Positions 48,438 to 56,850 of a DNA stretch of 64,000 bases are shown one piece after another. The notes beneath the pieces were generated by a model, which saw nothing but the letters and a program-made list of their open reading frames with translations, searched no databases and was not told the origin of the DNA. Within the stretch, counting starts at the first letter, position 1, and each line of letters opens with the position of its first letter. The stretch covers positions 58,115 to 122,114 of the forward strand of contig CANQMO010000001.1 of the NCBI GenBank assembly GCA_947624985.1. The letters run 5' to 3'. The stretch is from an uncultured Oscillospiraceae bacterium. GTDB lineage: Bacteria; Bacillota; Clostridia; Oscillospirales; Oscillospiraceae. The position numbers and the translations under genes are program-made.

Positions 48438-49295
48438 TCACTCCCGCAGGAGGGCCACAAATTCCCGGACGATGGGGCGCTGGTCCTCCCTGTGGGTACA
48501 GAGTACGCAGGATATGGCCTCCCGGCAGTCAAAGGGCGTCCAGGCAAATTCGGGGTTGTGGTCATTGAGAAACCCCGGCGACAGGCACACGCCCTTTTCC
48601 GCCGCCACGTTGGTCAGCGTGGTCTCATGGTCGGTGCTGTTAAAGTAGTTCACGCCGCCCCCGGCGATGATCCGCTGCTGCACCTTTTTCAAGGCCGGAG
48701 GTGATCCGCCGCCGATCATCAGCGTCCGGCCTGCCAGGTCCTCCGCTGTGACACGCGCCTTTTTCGCCAGGGGGTCGCCGGGCAGGGTGATGAGATAGAT
48801 AGGGCTATTATAAAACGGCTGTACCTGGATGTCGGAGATGTGCCGGACGCTGGTCTCCAAGGCGAACAGTATGTCCGTCTCCCCCTTCAAAAACTGGTCG
48901 ATGGAATTTGCGTAAGAGTAGACAGGCGTGATGGAAACAGCCGGATGGAGTTGGGCGAAGCGCCGCATGAGCCGGGGCAGGTCATAGATGGCCGAGCGGA
49001 CGGGCATGCCGATGGAGATGTTCTCCGCGTACCGGGCGCTGAAATTCTGAGCCTGCTCTATGGCGTTTTTCAGCACCTGGCGGACGTTCCGCAGGGTGAC
49101 GCAAAACTGCTCCCCCGCCGGCGTCAATGCTGCACCCTTCCCGGACCGGACGAAGATCGCAAAGCCCAGCTCGTCCTCCACCGCCTTGATGTGGTAGCTC
49201 AGGGTGGACTGGGCCATAAAGAGATTCTCCGCCGCCCGGTTGAAATTGTGGGTCTGGGCCACCTCCAGAATGGCGTCCATGTCTTTTGTGGTCAT
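48438..49295 (-). CDS. LysR family transcriptional regulator
   Basis: A 285-residue LTTR. The start MTTKDMDAILEVAQ has AGGTG six bases upstream; a longer frame by 14 codons is possible. HTH: FNRAAENLFMAQSTLSYHIKAVEDELGFAIFVRSGKGAALTPAG. The C-terminal periplasmic-binding-like effector domain starts near ISIGMPVRSAIYDLPRLMRRF. It is divergent from an SDR gene with a 115-base intergenic AT-rich region, the usual site of LTTR control, so it probably regulates the SDR-flavodoxin genes. Confidence 0.93.
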   Translation of the reverse strand: MTTKDMDAILEVAQTHNFNRAAENLFMAQSTLSYHIKAVEDELGFAIFVRSGKGAALTPAGEQFCVTLRNVRQVLKNAIEQAQNFSARYAENISIGMPVRSAIYDLPRLMRRFAQLHPAVSITPVYSYANSIDQFLKGETDILFALETSVRHISDIQVQPFYNSPIYLITLPGDPLAKKARVTAEDLAGRTLMIGGGSPPALKKVQQRIIAGGGVNYFNSTDHETTLTNVAAEKGVCLSPGFLNDHNPEFAWTPFDCREAISCVLCTHREDQRPIVREFVALLRE

Positions 49296-49410
49296 GTTGT
49301 TCACCTGTATAATCAGTATTTTAGATTGATTATCCAATACTTCGTTTAGCTTTATTGATTCTACAATGCTATACTAGTTCCTGTCAAGAACCAATAAGGA
49401 GGGCGCAGCT

Positions 49411-50265
49411 ATGATCCTGGATCGGAATGAGAATAAAGACGTGGTCGTCCTGTTGGGCGCGGGAGCCATGGGTACCGCCATCGTCCGGCGCGTGGCGGCG
49501 GGCAAAAAGATACTCCTGGGCGACATCAGCGAAAAAGCCTTGGAGCGGGTGAGTCATGATTTCCAGTACAGCGGCTATGACGTGCAGACCCATGTCGTGG
49601 ACGCCTGCGACCCGGCTTCTCTGAAAGCCTTTGCGGAAAAGGCCGACTCTCTGGGGCCAGTCAAGACCTTCGTGATGACGGCGGGAGCCTCCCCCAGCCA
49701 GGCAAGCCCCGCGCACATCATCGCTCTGGACCTGATCGGCACCGCATACGCCATCGACGCCTTCGGCGCGGTCATGGCTCCCGGCGGCGCGGGGCTGGTG
49801 GTGGCCAGCCAGACTGGATATATGCCCTCGGCCCTGACAAATGAGGACGAGCAGACCCTGGCCATGACGCCGTCGGCGGAGCTTTCCTCCCTGCCCTGCC
49901 TGGACGGGAGCAAGACGCCCACCTCCGGCGCGGCCTATATCGTGGCGAAGCGGGCAAACCAGCTCCGGGTCCAGGCGGCGGCTGCCACCACCTGGGGCGA
50001 GCGCCGGGCGCGGATCAATACGTTGAGCCCCGGCATCATCGTCACGCCCCTGGCCTACGACGAATTCAACGCCCCCGGCAACACCTATCAGGGCATGATC
50101 GACGCCTCCCCGGCCCGGCGCACGGGCACCATCGACGAGATCGCGGCGGCGGGCGCGTTCCTGCTGGGGCCGGACGCGGGCTTCATCACCGGCACGGACC
50201 TTCTCATCGACGGGGGCGTCATCGCCTCCATGCGGGCGGGCAAATTTGCCCTGGGCGGACGGTAA
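49411..50265 (+). CDS. SDR family oxidoreductase
   Basis: A 284-residue short-chain dehydrogenase. Rossmann loop VVVLLGAGAMGTAIVRRV (GxGxMG, lacking the more usual TGxxxGIG), VVDACDPASLKAF, AAYIVAKRANQLRVQ for Tyr-xxx-Lys, INTLSPGIIVTPL and the C-terminal GFITGTDLLIDGG. These fit a classical SDR with an unusual cofactor loop. It is divergently oriented to a LysR gene. GGAGGGCGCAGCT before the ATG. Confidence 0.9.
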   Translation: MILDRNENKDVVVLLGAGAMGTAIVRRVAAGKKILLGDISEKALERVSHDFQYSGYDVQTHVVDACDPASLKAFAEKADSLGPVKTFVMTAGASPSQASPAHIIALDLIGTAYAIDAFGAVMAPGGAGLVVASQTGYMPSALTNEDEQTLAMTPSAELSSLPCLDGSKTPTSGAAYIVAKRANQLRVQAAAATTWGERRARINTLSPGIIVTPLAYDEFNAPGNTYQGMIDASPARRTGTIDEIAAAGAFLLGPDAGFITGTDLLIDGGVIASMRAGKFALGGR

Positions 50266-50360
50266 AATGAAAGCCCGGCGCCGCCTAAGCAAGCACCGAG
50301 CAAATCCATTAGCACAGTCATAGTATCACAGAAGTAAACCAATGTCAAGGAGGGAGCACC

Positions 50361-50882
50361 ATGAAAACACTGATCGCCTATTTCTCCCACGCGGGACAGA
50401 ACTACTCCCACGGCAGCATCCGAAACCTGCCTGTGGGCAACACAGAGGTGGTAGCAAAAAAGCTCCACGCCATGGTGCCCAGCGACCTTTTCTACATCGA
50501 CACCGTGCAGAAGTATCCCGACGACCATATGCAGAAGATCGAGATCGCCAAGCGGGAATATGAGCTGGGCGCCCGCCCCGAACTGACGGCGCGGGTGGAG
50601 AACATGGCGGAATACGACACCGTGATCCTGGCCTTTCCCAACTGGTGGACCACCATGCCCATGGCGCTGTTCACCTTCCTGGAGAGCTACGACTTCACCG
50701 CCAAGACCATATGCCCGCTGATCACCCACGGAGGCAGCGGCTTTTCTAACTCCCTGCGGGACATCGCCCGGCTGTGCCCCGGCGCGAACATCACGGAGGG
50801 TCTTGCCATCCACGGCGACGACGCGGCTACATGCGACAGAGCCCTGGAGAAGTGGGTCAAAAAGCTGGGACTTTGGCAATGA
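50361..50882 (+). CDS. flavodoxin
   Basis: A 173-residue flavodoxin-family protein: KTLIAYFSHAGQNYSHG (FMN phosphate loop, slightly expanded), NTEVVAKKLHAMVPSDLFYIDTVQKYP, DTVILAFPNWWTTMPMALFTFLESYDF and THGGSGFSNSLRDIARLCPGANI. It matches the flavodoxin_4-type proteins next to LysR-regulated reductases. Electron carrier or quinone/aldehyde reductase role is inferred. AAGGAGGGAGCACC precedes the ATG; it overlaps the following broken gene by four bases. Confidence 0.9.
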   Translation: MKTLIAYFSHAGQNYSHGSIRNLPVGNTEVVAKKLHAMVPSDLFYIDTVQKYPDDHMQKIEIAKREYELGARPELTARVENMAEYDTVILAFPNWWTTMPMALFTFLESYDFTAKTICPLITHGGSGFSNSLRDIARLCPGANITEGLAIHGDDAATCDRALEKWVKKLGLWQ

Positions 50883-51264
50883 GGAACGCCCTTGCGTTCT
50901 TTCTGGGTCTGATGTTTCTGCTCCTCCCGGCTTGCGGCCCGGATGACGCGCAGGAGCAAAGCACGGGCGACGGGCACCCCCGTCGGAAGCAGAATCGGAG
51001 GACGCCACCTTCACCCACATGAGCGGCAGGCAGCAGACGCGGGAAGAATACTTTGCCGACATTGAGAGCGGCGCCCTGCGGTATTTCACCATCGGCATCG
51101 ACAGCCCGGTGGTCACAGTGGACGGCGATCTTGCGTCAGTCACGTTCACCTCTGTTCTGAACGCAAACGCCTATGGAGCGCGAGGCACCTACAGGATGAA
51201 AGGAACGCACTGGTTTGAAATGCGGGACGGGAACTGGATATCCGTCAACGCACCGGGCAAATGA
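50879..51264 (+). pseudogene. frameshifted lipoprotein with NTF2-like domain
   Basis: The first frame (50879-51022) encodes a lipoprotein signal, MRNALAFFLGLMFLLLPACG, and then runs into unrelated residues and a stop. A second frame contains EDATFTHMSGRQQTREEYFA onward to 51264, about 85 residues of an NTF2/DUF4440-like domain with FTSVLNANAYGARGTYRMKGTHWFEMRDGNW. A shift near 50965-51000 and probably a missing segment of some 30 codons between the two account for this. It is coupled to the flavodoxin stop by ATGA. Probably inactive. Confidence 0.7.
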
Positions 51265-51305
51265 GCCATCAGATGATCATTATCGGAGGTCTGATCGTAT
51301 AAACT

Positions 51306-51333
51306 TTCCCCCTGGCGATACTCCGCCAGGGGG
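51306..51333 (+). terminator. hairpin after the lipoprotein pseudogene
   Basis: Perfect 10-bp stem CCCCCTGGCG/CGCCAGGGGG; weak T-tract. Confidence 0.55.
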
Positions 51334-51411
51334 CGCATCTTGTGAAGTCTGGACCGATGTGGTATATTCCTTGTTAGAACGACAAACCGATGTTTAGTGA
51401 GGCAAGGATGA

Positions 51412-52311
51412 ATGAAAAAATCTATATTCTTGGGTATGCTGGCCTCGCTTTTCTTTGCGGCCACTTTTGTGCTGAACCGCAGCATGAATCTGGGCGGCGG
51501 CTATTGGCTATGGAGTGCCAGCCTCCGCTATCTGTTCATGCTGCCTATGACTTGGGCGCTGGCAAGCCGTCGCGGTGGTGTTGGCGTGGTGCTGAGAGAG
51601 GTCAAGGAAAACCCCGGCCCCTGGCTGTTGTGGAGTACAGTGGGCTTCGGGCTGTTCTACGCGCCGCTGACATGGGCATCCGTGTATGGGGAGAGTTGGT
51701 TCGTGGCAGCCACCTGGCAGCTGACCATCGTAGCAGGAATCCTGTTGACCCCGTTATTTGGGAAAAAGATCCCCGGAAAGAATCTAGCCTGTTCCGGCGT
51801 GATCCTGCTGGGCGTGTTTTTACTGCAAGCGGCGCACTTCCGCACCATGCGGCTGGAGGGAACGCTGCCTGCGCTGGTGCTGATCCTGATCGCAGCTTTC
51901 TCCTATCCCCTTGGCAATCGGAAGATGATGGCCTGCTGCCCTGCGGAGTTCTCGACTTTCCAGCGTGTATTTGGTATGACCCTTTGCAGTATGCCTTTCT
52001 GGTTGTTGATGAGTGGGATCGCCCTGGCAAGTCACGGTCTGCCTTCAGCGGGACAAGTCGCACAGGGCTTCACGGTGGCGCTTTTCTCCGGCGTTATCGC
52101 CACGCTGCTCTTTTTCGAGGCCACAAACCTCTCCAAGCACGACGCCCGGCAGCTTGCCATGGTAGAAGCAACTCAGTCGGGAGAGGTGCTGTTCACGATC
52201 CTGGGCGGGGTGTTATTTTTGGGAGACAGCCTACCTACCATGGTCGGCTTCGCTGGGATCGCACTCATCGTCGCGGGCATGGTCGCCAACAGCTTCGCTG
52301 CCGCAAAGTAA
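51412..52311 (+). CDS. DMT superfamily (multidrug efflux EmrE-type) exporter
   Basis: A 299-residue ten-helix DMT/EamA-related transporter. It begins SIFLGMLASLFFAATFVLNRSMN and includes GYWLWSASLRYLFMLPMTWAL, YAPLTWASVYGESWFVAATWQLTIVAG and, near the end, VEATQSGEVLFTILGGVLFLGDSLP. This fits the multidrug-resistance-efflux (EmrE) Pfam branch. AAGGATGA is the weak ribosome binding site. GC content is lower than in most neighbours and it is flanked by an R2 repeat, possible signs of recent acquisition. Confidence 0.85.
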   Translation: MKKSIFLGMLASLFFAATFVLNRSMNLGGGYWLWSASLRYLFMLPMTWALASRRGGVGVVLREVKENPGPWLLWSTVGFGLFYAPLTWASVYGESWFVAATWQLTIVAGILLTPLFGKKIPGKNLACSGVILLGVFLLQAAHFRTMRLEGTLPALVLILIAAFSYPLGNRKMMACCPAEFSTFQRVFGMTLCSMPFWLLMSGIALASHGLPSAGQVAQGFTVALFSGVIATLLFFEATNLSKHDARQLAMVEATQSGEVLFTILGGVLFLGDSLPTMVGFAGIALIVAGMVANSFAAAK

Positions 52312-52321
52312 AACAGGCAGC

Positions 52322-52395
52322 ATACCAGTTATGGCAAAGATTGCGCTAATTGATACAATGCACCGCTCGGCGCGGGAGCGTTGCATACGCCATAA
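52322..52395 (+). repeat. R2 repeat, copy B
   Basis: Contains ACCAGTTATGGCAAAGA, then TTGCGCTAATTGATACAATG; 43 of about 45 positions match copy C. GAGCGTTGCA at the end pairs with TGCACCGCTC imperfectly. Lies between convergent genes. Confidence 0.75.
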
Positions 52396-52435
52396 ATCGA
52401 CTTTCCCGTCCCACTGTTCCCGTTTTGTCCATCCC

Positions 52436-52480
52436 AAAAAACGTAAAAATGACCAGCCAGGACGTTTGTCCCGACTGGTC
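52436..52480 (-). terminator. terminator of NEW3-ABC operon
   Basis: Minus strand: GACCAG/CTGGTC with inner GGAC/GTCC, then ATTTTTACGTTTTTT. Confidence 0.75.
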
Positions 52481-52496
52481 GTTGTGTTGGATCGTT

Positions 52497-53510
52497 TTAC
52501 GCTCGGATCTCCTGGCGCATGAAGCTGACGTAGGCGATGGCGAAACCCGCCGCGGCCAGGGCGATCATGACCACCAAGTGAGGCCAGATAAGAAGCAGGC
52601 TCTGGCCGAAGGGCAGGGGCGCGTCGATGGCCCCGGAGACGGAGGACATGGTCACGATGCCGATGGAACGCACGCTGGGGTTCAGGATCGTGGTGGCCGC
52701 CTCCGTGAACAGGTAGTAAGGCGAGATGCGGTTCAGTGCCAGATCCAGTTCATAGTTCTTCATCATGTTGCCGTAGCCTTCAATGCCCTCCACGGGGAAG
52801 AGGACGTTGCTGATGCCGCTGGCCACCAGGCTCATAAACAGGCTCAGGAAGAGCCAGATGGAGATGCTGGCCAGGGCCGCCGTCGCCGCGTGCTTGCAGA
52901 CCACGGAGAAGATGATGGCCAGCGCCAGCCATACCGACATATACACCGCGCTCAGAAGAAAATAAGCGATGATGCGGCACACTTCCTCCCCGGAGGGCGG
53001 GATGCCGATCAGCAGCAGGCCCGCGCCGCTCATGAACAGCCCCAGGGTAAGAGTCAGCATCAGGATGACCGTAGCCCCAGCCAGGAACTTGGCGTTGATG
53101 ATGCTGTCCCGGTAGATGGGCTGGGCGGCCAGGCGGTTCAGGGTGCCCTGGCTGCGCTCGTTGTTGATGGCGTCAAAGCCCAGGGTGATTCCCACCAGCG
53201 GCCCCAGGAAGGCGATGAAAGTGGCAAAGGAATAGATGGAGTTACCGCTGGTGGTGAACAGCTTCAGGAAGAGAAACTCACTGCTGTCCACCGAACTGCC
53301 GCCCAGACTTGATACGGCTCCACCCAGGCTTGCCGCGCTGACAATGAGAAGCAGCGCGCTGACCAGAAAGAACCGATTGCTGGTCAGGTGATCGGCCAGC
53401 TCCTTGCGGTACAGGGCATAGAGGCCCGCGCCGTTACTGGCCGGACACCTGCTCTCTGTGGAAGAGGGACCGGAACTTGCCGCCGGTCTTACCACCGCCT
53501 GCTCGTTCAT
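52497..53510 (-). CDS. ABC-2 family transporter permease
   Basis: A 337-residue permease of ABC-2 type, starting MNEQAVVRPAASSGPSSTES after AGGTGAAAACG, inside the end of the ATPase gene (77-base overlap). The YALYRKELADHLTSNRFFLVSALLLIV start is typical, and the loop DAINNERSQGTLNRLAAQPIYRDSIINAK is the family hallmark. Six helices. It would form an exporter with the ATPase and receive substrates or an accessory signal from the NEW3 protein; these three are commonly found together. Confidence 0.88.
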   Translation of the reverse strand: MNEQAVVRPAASSGPSSTESRCPASNGAGLYALYRKELADHLTSNRFFLVSALLLIVSAASLGGAVSSLGGSSVDSSEFLFLKLFTTSGNSIYSFATFIAFLGPLVGITLGFDAINNERSQGTLNRLAAQPIYRDSIINAKFLAGATVILMLTLTLGLFMSGAGLLLIGIPPSGEEVCRIIAYFLLSAVYMSVWLALAIIFSVVCKHAATAALASISIWLFLSLFMSLVASGISNVLFPVEGIEGYGNMMKNYELDLALNRISPYYLFTEAATTILNPSVRSIGIVTMSSVSGAIDAPLPFGQSLLLIWPHLVVMIALAAAGFAIAYVSFMRQEIRA

Positions 53511-54459
53511 CGTTTTCACCTGCCTTTTCAAAATACTTGTGATAGATCTCGTCCAGATCGCCGCCCCGCTGGTGCAGCTGGGTCAGCACGCACCCTGTCT
53601 CCATGACGAGTGTGGTGGCGTCCCGGCGTATATCCCGGCTGGATTCAATACGCATCAAGCCCGTGGCGTCCTGCTCGATGCGCTTGACGCCGGCCAGGTC
53701 GGAAAGCTTTTCATACAGCTCCTTCTTGTTGGGCTCCGCCTGCAGGTCCAGGGACCAGTTCCCCTCGTTCTCCAGCTGCCGGCCCAGGTCCTCGATCCGC
53801 CCGCAGGCGATGAGCCTGCCGTGGACGAAGATGCCCACCCGGTCGCAGATCTGCTGGACCTGATAGAGCTGGTGGGAGGAGATGAGGATGGTGCGTCCAT
53901 CCTGCACCGACAGTTCCCGGATGAGGCTGATGAGCTCCCGCATGCCCTCCGGGTCGATGCCCAGGGTGGGCTCGTCCATGATGATGACCTTGGGGTCCTT
54001 CATCAGCACGTCCGCGATGCCAAGCCGCTGCTTCATGCCCCGGGAGTAGGTCCCGGCCTTCCGGTCCGCCGCGTAGGTCATGCCCACCCGCTCCAGGAGC
54101 TGGGCCGCCCGCTGCTCACAAAGCGCCTTGTCCAGGCCGTTGAGCTGACCTGTGAAGACAAGGTTCTGTCGGCCGGTCATGTCGGGATAAAACCCCACGC
54201 TGTCAGGCAGATACCCCACGATGCTTTTGACCTTCAGGGGCTGGCGGGTACAGTCGAAGCCGTCGATGGACGCCGTGCCCTCCGTGGGCTCGGTCAGCCC
54301 TAAGAGCATCAGCGTGGTAGTGGTCTTGCCGGCGCCGTTGGGCCCCAGCAGGCCAAACACCTCTCCCGGCCGGATGGCCAGATCAAGGCCGTCCACCGCC
54401 GTCACCTCTCCGTAGCGCTTGGTGAGCCCCTTAGTCTCGATGATGAAAGGCTCAGCCAT
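53434..54459 (-). CDS. ABC transporter ATP-binding protein
   Basis: A 341-residue ATPase starting MAEPFIIETKGLTKRYG. Walker A LLGPNGAGKTTTTLMLLG, Q-loop LPDSVGFYPDMTG, signature GTYSRGMKQRLGIADVLM, Walker B KVIIMDEPTLGIDPEG and switch His in LISSHQLYQVQ. The C-terminal extension of about 90 residues includes SLDLQAEPNKKELYEKL. It begins two bases after the stop of the NEW3 gene. The signature Ser-Arg-Gly-Met is a normal variant. Confidence 0.93.
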   Translation of the reverse strand: MAEPFIIETKGLTKRYGEVTAVDGLDLAIRPGEVFGLLGPNGAGKTTTTLMLLGLTEPTEGTASIDGFDCTRQPLKVKSIVGYLPDSVGFYPDMTGRQNLVFTGQLNGLDKALCEQRAAQLLERVGMTYAADRKAGTYSRGMKQRLGIADVLMKDPKVIIMDEPTLGIDPEGMRELISLIRELSVQDGRTILISSHQLYQVQQICDRVGIFVHGRLIACGRIEDLGRQLENEGNWSLDLQAEPNKKELYEKLSDLAGVKRIEQDATGLMRIESSRDIRRDATTLVMETGCVLTQLHQRGGDLDEIYHKYFEKAGENDERAGGGKTGGKFRSLFHREQVSGQ

Positions 54460-54461
54460 GC

Positions 54462-55655
54462 TCAGCGCCTCCCGAACTTCCGGAAGATGAACCACAGGAC
54501 CACGGCGATGACCAGTATCAGCGCCACGCCCACGATGCCCCAGACAGTCTCGGTCTTGACGCTGACTCGGAACTCCGCCTGATCGGATGTCTCGCTGTTG
54601 GAGGCGGTCAGCTGCACCACATAGTCACCGCTCATGGCCTCGTCCGAGGGCGTCACATAGGCAGTGATCTCCTTGGTGGCCCCAGCCTCCAAAACGTCGA
54701 TGGTGGACTCGGAATATTCCACCGTCCAGCCCGTGGCGGCGGTGGATGTGAGGTTCACGTTCTGCAGATCCACATTGCCGGTATTGGTCACGCTTAGGGT
54801 AACGGCGCTCTGCTTATTGGCTGCGGCGTCAAAGCTGAGAAGGCCGCTGGGGGTGGAGATATCCAGAGCGTAACTGCCGGAGACCGTCACGGTCAGCTCC
54901 CCGTCCAGGGTCTCCGAGGCGGAGATAGCGGAGATGGGGATGGAATACTCGCCGGCCTCCACGTTGTTGGGGGGCGTGATCTCGATGCTCATGCCCTGGC
55001 TGCTCCGGGCCGGGACGGTGAGGGACGCCACCTGGGTGCTCTCGCCGGAGGGCTTGAAGGCCACCACCCAGCCAGAGGGGGCGTTGGCGGCCAGAGAGTA
55101 GGACTGCTCGCTGGGGGTGTTGTTCTGAATGGTGGAAGAGAAGGAGAAGGTGGTGCCGGAGGACCCCTCCTGCTCAGGGTATTCGGTGGTCAGGCTGCTG
55201 CTGCCCAATTCCTCCTCGCTCACATCCAGCGTCAGGGTCAGGTCCGAGGAAAGCCCGTCCCCGGAGGCCCGCAGGTCCACGGTATATGTACCTTCCTCTG
55301 CCTCCACGGGGATGGTCAGTTGGAAGGAAGCCAGCGCCTCATAGTCCCCGTCGCGGACAAAGACGTGGCTGATCTGGCTGGAGCCGCCCTGGAAGTATCC
55401 GTCCCAGCCCTCCGGGATATCCGTCACGGTGAGTGCCAGATCGGCCCCCGTGCCGCTTCCGTTGGAAAAGTCCAGGTCAAAGCTCAGGCTGTCTCCCGCC
55501 TTGGCGGTGACACCGGGATAGGCCGTGCTCATTTCCAGATCCGAGCCGTCTGCGGCGAATGCCGGCACGGCCATGCCCATGGCCATGGAAAGGGTGAATA
55601 CCAGAAGCAGGAAACGCCCTGCCCATCTGGTCTTGCGTATCATCTTACGTTCCAT
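54462..55655 (-). CDS. NEW3-domain secreted, membrane-anchored protein
   Basis: A 397-residue exported protein. The start MERKMIRKTRWAGRFLLLVF follows AAGGAG; a longer frame continues upstream through the AT-rich leader without support. A signal peptide ends near PAFAADGS. Then come about three Ig-like NEW3/NPCBM-associated beta domains, e.g. DLALTVTDIPEGWDGYF, SYSLAANAPSGWVVAFKPSG and NVNLTSTAATGWTVEYSEST, and a C-terminal anchor helix VWGIVGVALILVIAVVLWFIF with a basic tail FRKFGRR. It leads the NEW3-ATPase-permease operon and is probably its extracellular binding or chaperone component. Confidence 0.88.
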   Translation of the reverse strand: MERKMIRKTRWAGRFLLLVFTLSMAMGMAVPAFAADGSDLEMSTAYPGVTAKAGDSLSFDLDFSNGSGTGADLALTVTDIPEGWDGYFQGGSSQISHVFVRDGDYEALASFQLTIPVEAEEGTYTVDLRASGDGLSSDLTLTLDVSEEELGSSSLTTEYPEQEGSSGTTFSFSSTIQNNTPSEQSYSLAANAPSGWVVAFKPSGESTQVASLTVPARSSQGMSIEITPPNNVEAGEYSIPISAISASETLDGELTVTVSGSYALDISTPSGLLSFDAAANKQSAVTLSVTNTGNVDLQNVNLTSTAATGWTVEYSESTIDVLEAGATKEITAYVTPSDEAMSGDYVVQLTASNSETSDQAEFRVSVKTETVWGIVGVALILVIAVVLWFIFRKFGRR

Positions 55656-55773
55656 CTCGTATGCATCTCCTTGTATTTTGTAGCCGCTCTTTATGAGCAG
55701 ACAAACTTTATCACTGTACTTGGTAAAAAGTGTTTGATTTTGATTAACAGTTTGTATTTCCTTTTTTAACGAT

Positions 55774-56064
55774 TTATGAATGAAATATGACAAAAGACTC
55801 TTGGGCGCAACTCAGGATCGGCGAGCTGTGCCCAAGGGGGTTATACTTTGTTACTATCAGGGTGAACCATTTTTTAGGTTCATCCGAATTTTCGTGATCC
55901 CTTTCTTCGAATATTGGATCCATCTTATTTACCGTCAGGTCATACCAGTCCACCTTTGCTTTTGCCCATGTAATCCACTCGATTTCTTCTTCACTAAAGT
56001 CCAGCCCAACCTCGACAGCCGTAGAATACGGCCGGATCTTACATGCCGTCTGATAATCGGTTGT
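55774..56064 (-). pseudogene. possible remnant of an acquired gene, AT-rich
   Basis: An uninterrupted minus-strand frame of about 96 codons without an ATG near its start but with protein-like composition: VEVGLDFSEEEIEWITWAKA, then KVDWYDLTVNKMDPIFEERD, then ENSDEPKKWFTLIV. It is preceded directly by a stop inside a tandem-repeat array. GC is far below the neighbours. I do not recognise the family. It may be the surviving C-terminal part of an inserted gene, or chance. Confidence 0.35.
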
Positions 56065-56127
56065 TTAACGATACCCCGGCTGTTTAACGAATCCCCGGTA
56101 ATTTAACGAATCGCGGTCGTTTAACGG
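56064..56127. repeat. tandem array of four TTTAACG units, 19-bp period
   Basis: TTTAACG begins at 56064, 56083, 56102 and 56120, giving periods of 19, 19 and 18. Units look like TGTTTAACGAATCCCCGG with decay in the outer ones. It lies between the gene remnant and R2 copy C. Confidence 0.75.
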
Positions 56128-56257
56128 TAGCGCCCCACCAGAGCCTGCGCTTTCACCCCCAAAGCCCCTCCCAAAACCGCGCCATACAGGCGTCACAACA
56201 CATAAAATGCAATGCGCCAGGGCGGAAGGCCTTGGCGTGTCGGCACAATATAACGAT

Positions 56258-56395
56258 AACGCAGTCGATACCATTGTATCAAACTGCGTTACCAGTTATG
56301 GCAAAGACTGCGCTAATTGATACAATGCAACGCTTTTCTGTGGAGCGTTGCATTTGTTGTATCAGCGTTGCATTTTGCCTTGAGCGTTGCGTTGA
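56258..56395 (+). repeat. R2 repeat, copy C, with flanking hairpins
   Basis: Starts with a hairpin AACGCAGT/ACTGCGTT enclosing GATAC/GTATC (56258-56289), then the R2 core ACCAGTTATGGCAAAGACTG and a second long hairpin with arms TGATACAATGCAACGCT and AGCGTTGCA..TTGTATCA (56317-56363). Two more AGCGTTGC units follow at 56364 and 56381. This is the most complete copy and looks like a MITE or hairpin-derived insertion. Confidence 0.7.
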
Positions 56396-56410
56396 GGGCG
56401 TGTTCTCCCC

Positions 56411-56836
56411 TCAGCGGTTCAGGATGCCCATGAACTCGTCGCCGGTGATGGTCTCGTGCTCGTAGAGGTACGCCGCAAGCTCGTCCAGCTTCGCCCGGTC
56501 GTCGGTGAGTATCTTGGTCGCCTTCTCGTGCTGCTTCTTCACGATGGCCACTACCTGCTCGTCGATCTGGGCCGCCGTCTCCTCGGAGCAGGCCAGGGAC
56601 GTGTCCCCGCCCAGGTACTGGTTGGTCACTGTTTCCATGGCCACCATGTCAAAATCACGGCTCATGCCGTACCGGGTGATCATGGCGCGGGCCAGCTTCG
56701 TGGCCTGCTCGATGTCGTTGGAAGCGCCGGTGGTGTAGTCGCCAAAGACGATCTCCTCCGCGGCCCGGCCACCGGTGAGGGTGGCGATCTTGTTCTCGAT
56801 CTCCCGCAGGTTGTCCTCCGCTTTTTTAGCAACTAT
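56411..56836 (-). pseudogene. ftsH: C-terminal fragment of FtsH
   Basis: About 140 codons of the M41 peptidase C-terminus: KIATLTGGRAAEEIVFGDYT, TGASNDIEQATKLARAMITR, YGMSRDF and LAAYLYEHETITGDEFMGIL are the usual FtsH blocks (GRAAEE, SDL-type ATxxAR, YGMS). The AAA domain, both membrane helices and the HEXGH zinc site are absent, and homology stops about 15 bases below the stop of the glycosyltransferase gene, without a plausible start codon. This is a broken gene end left by a rearrangement, not an operon member. Confidence 0.8.
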
Positions 56837-56850
56837 TTCAAACCCCCGGC

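Noticed and set aside
55780..56106. Plus-strand 108-codon frame beginning near the NEW3 gene
   Set aside because: No ribosome binding site and unlikely composition; the opposite strand has a more protein-like frame in the same place.
56064..56127. TTTAACG array as a CRISPR
   Set aside because: The period of 19 bp leaves no room for spacers, units are degenerate, and no cas gene is near.
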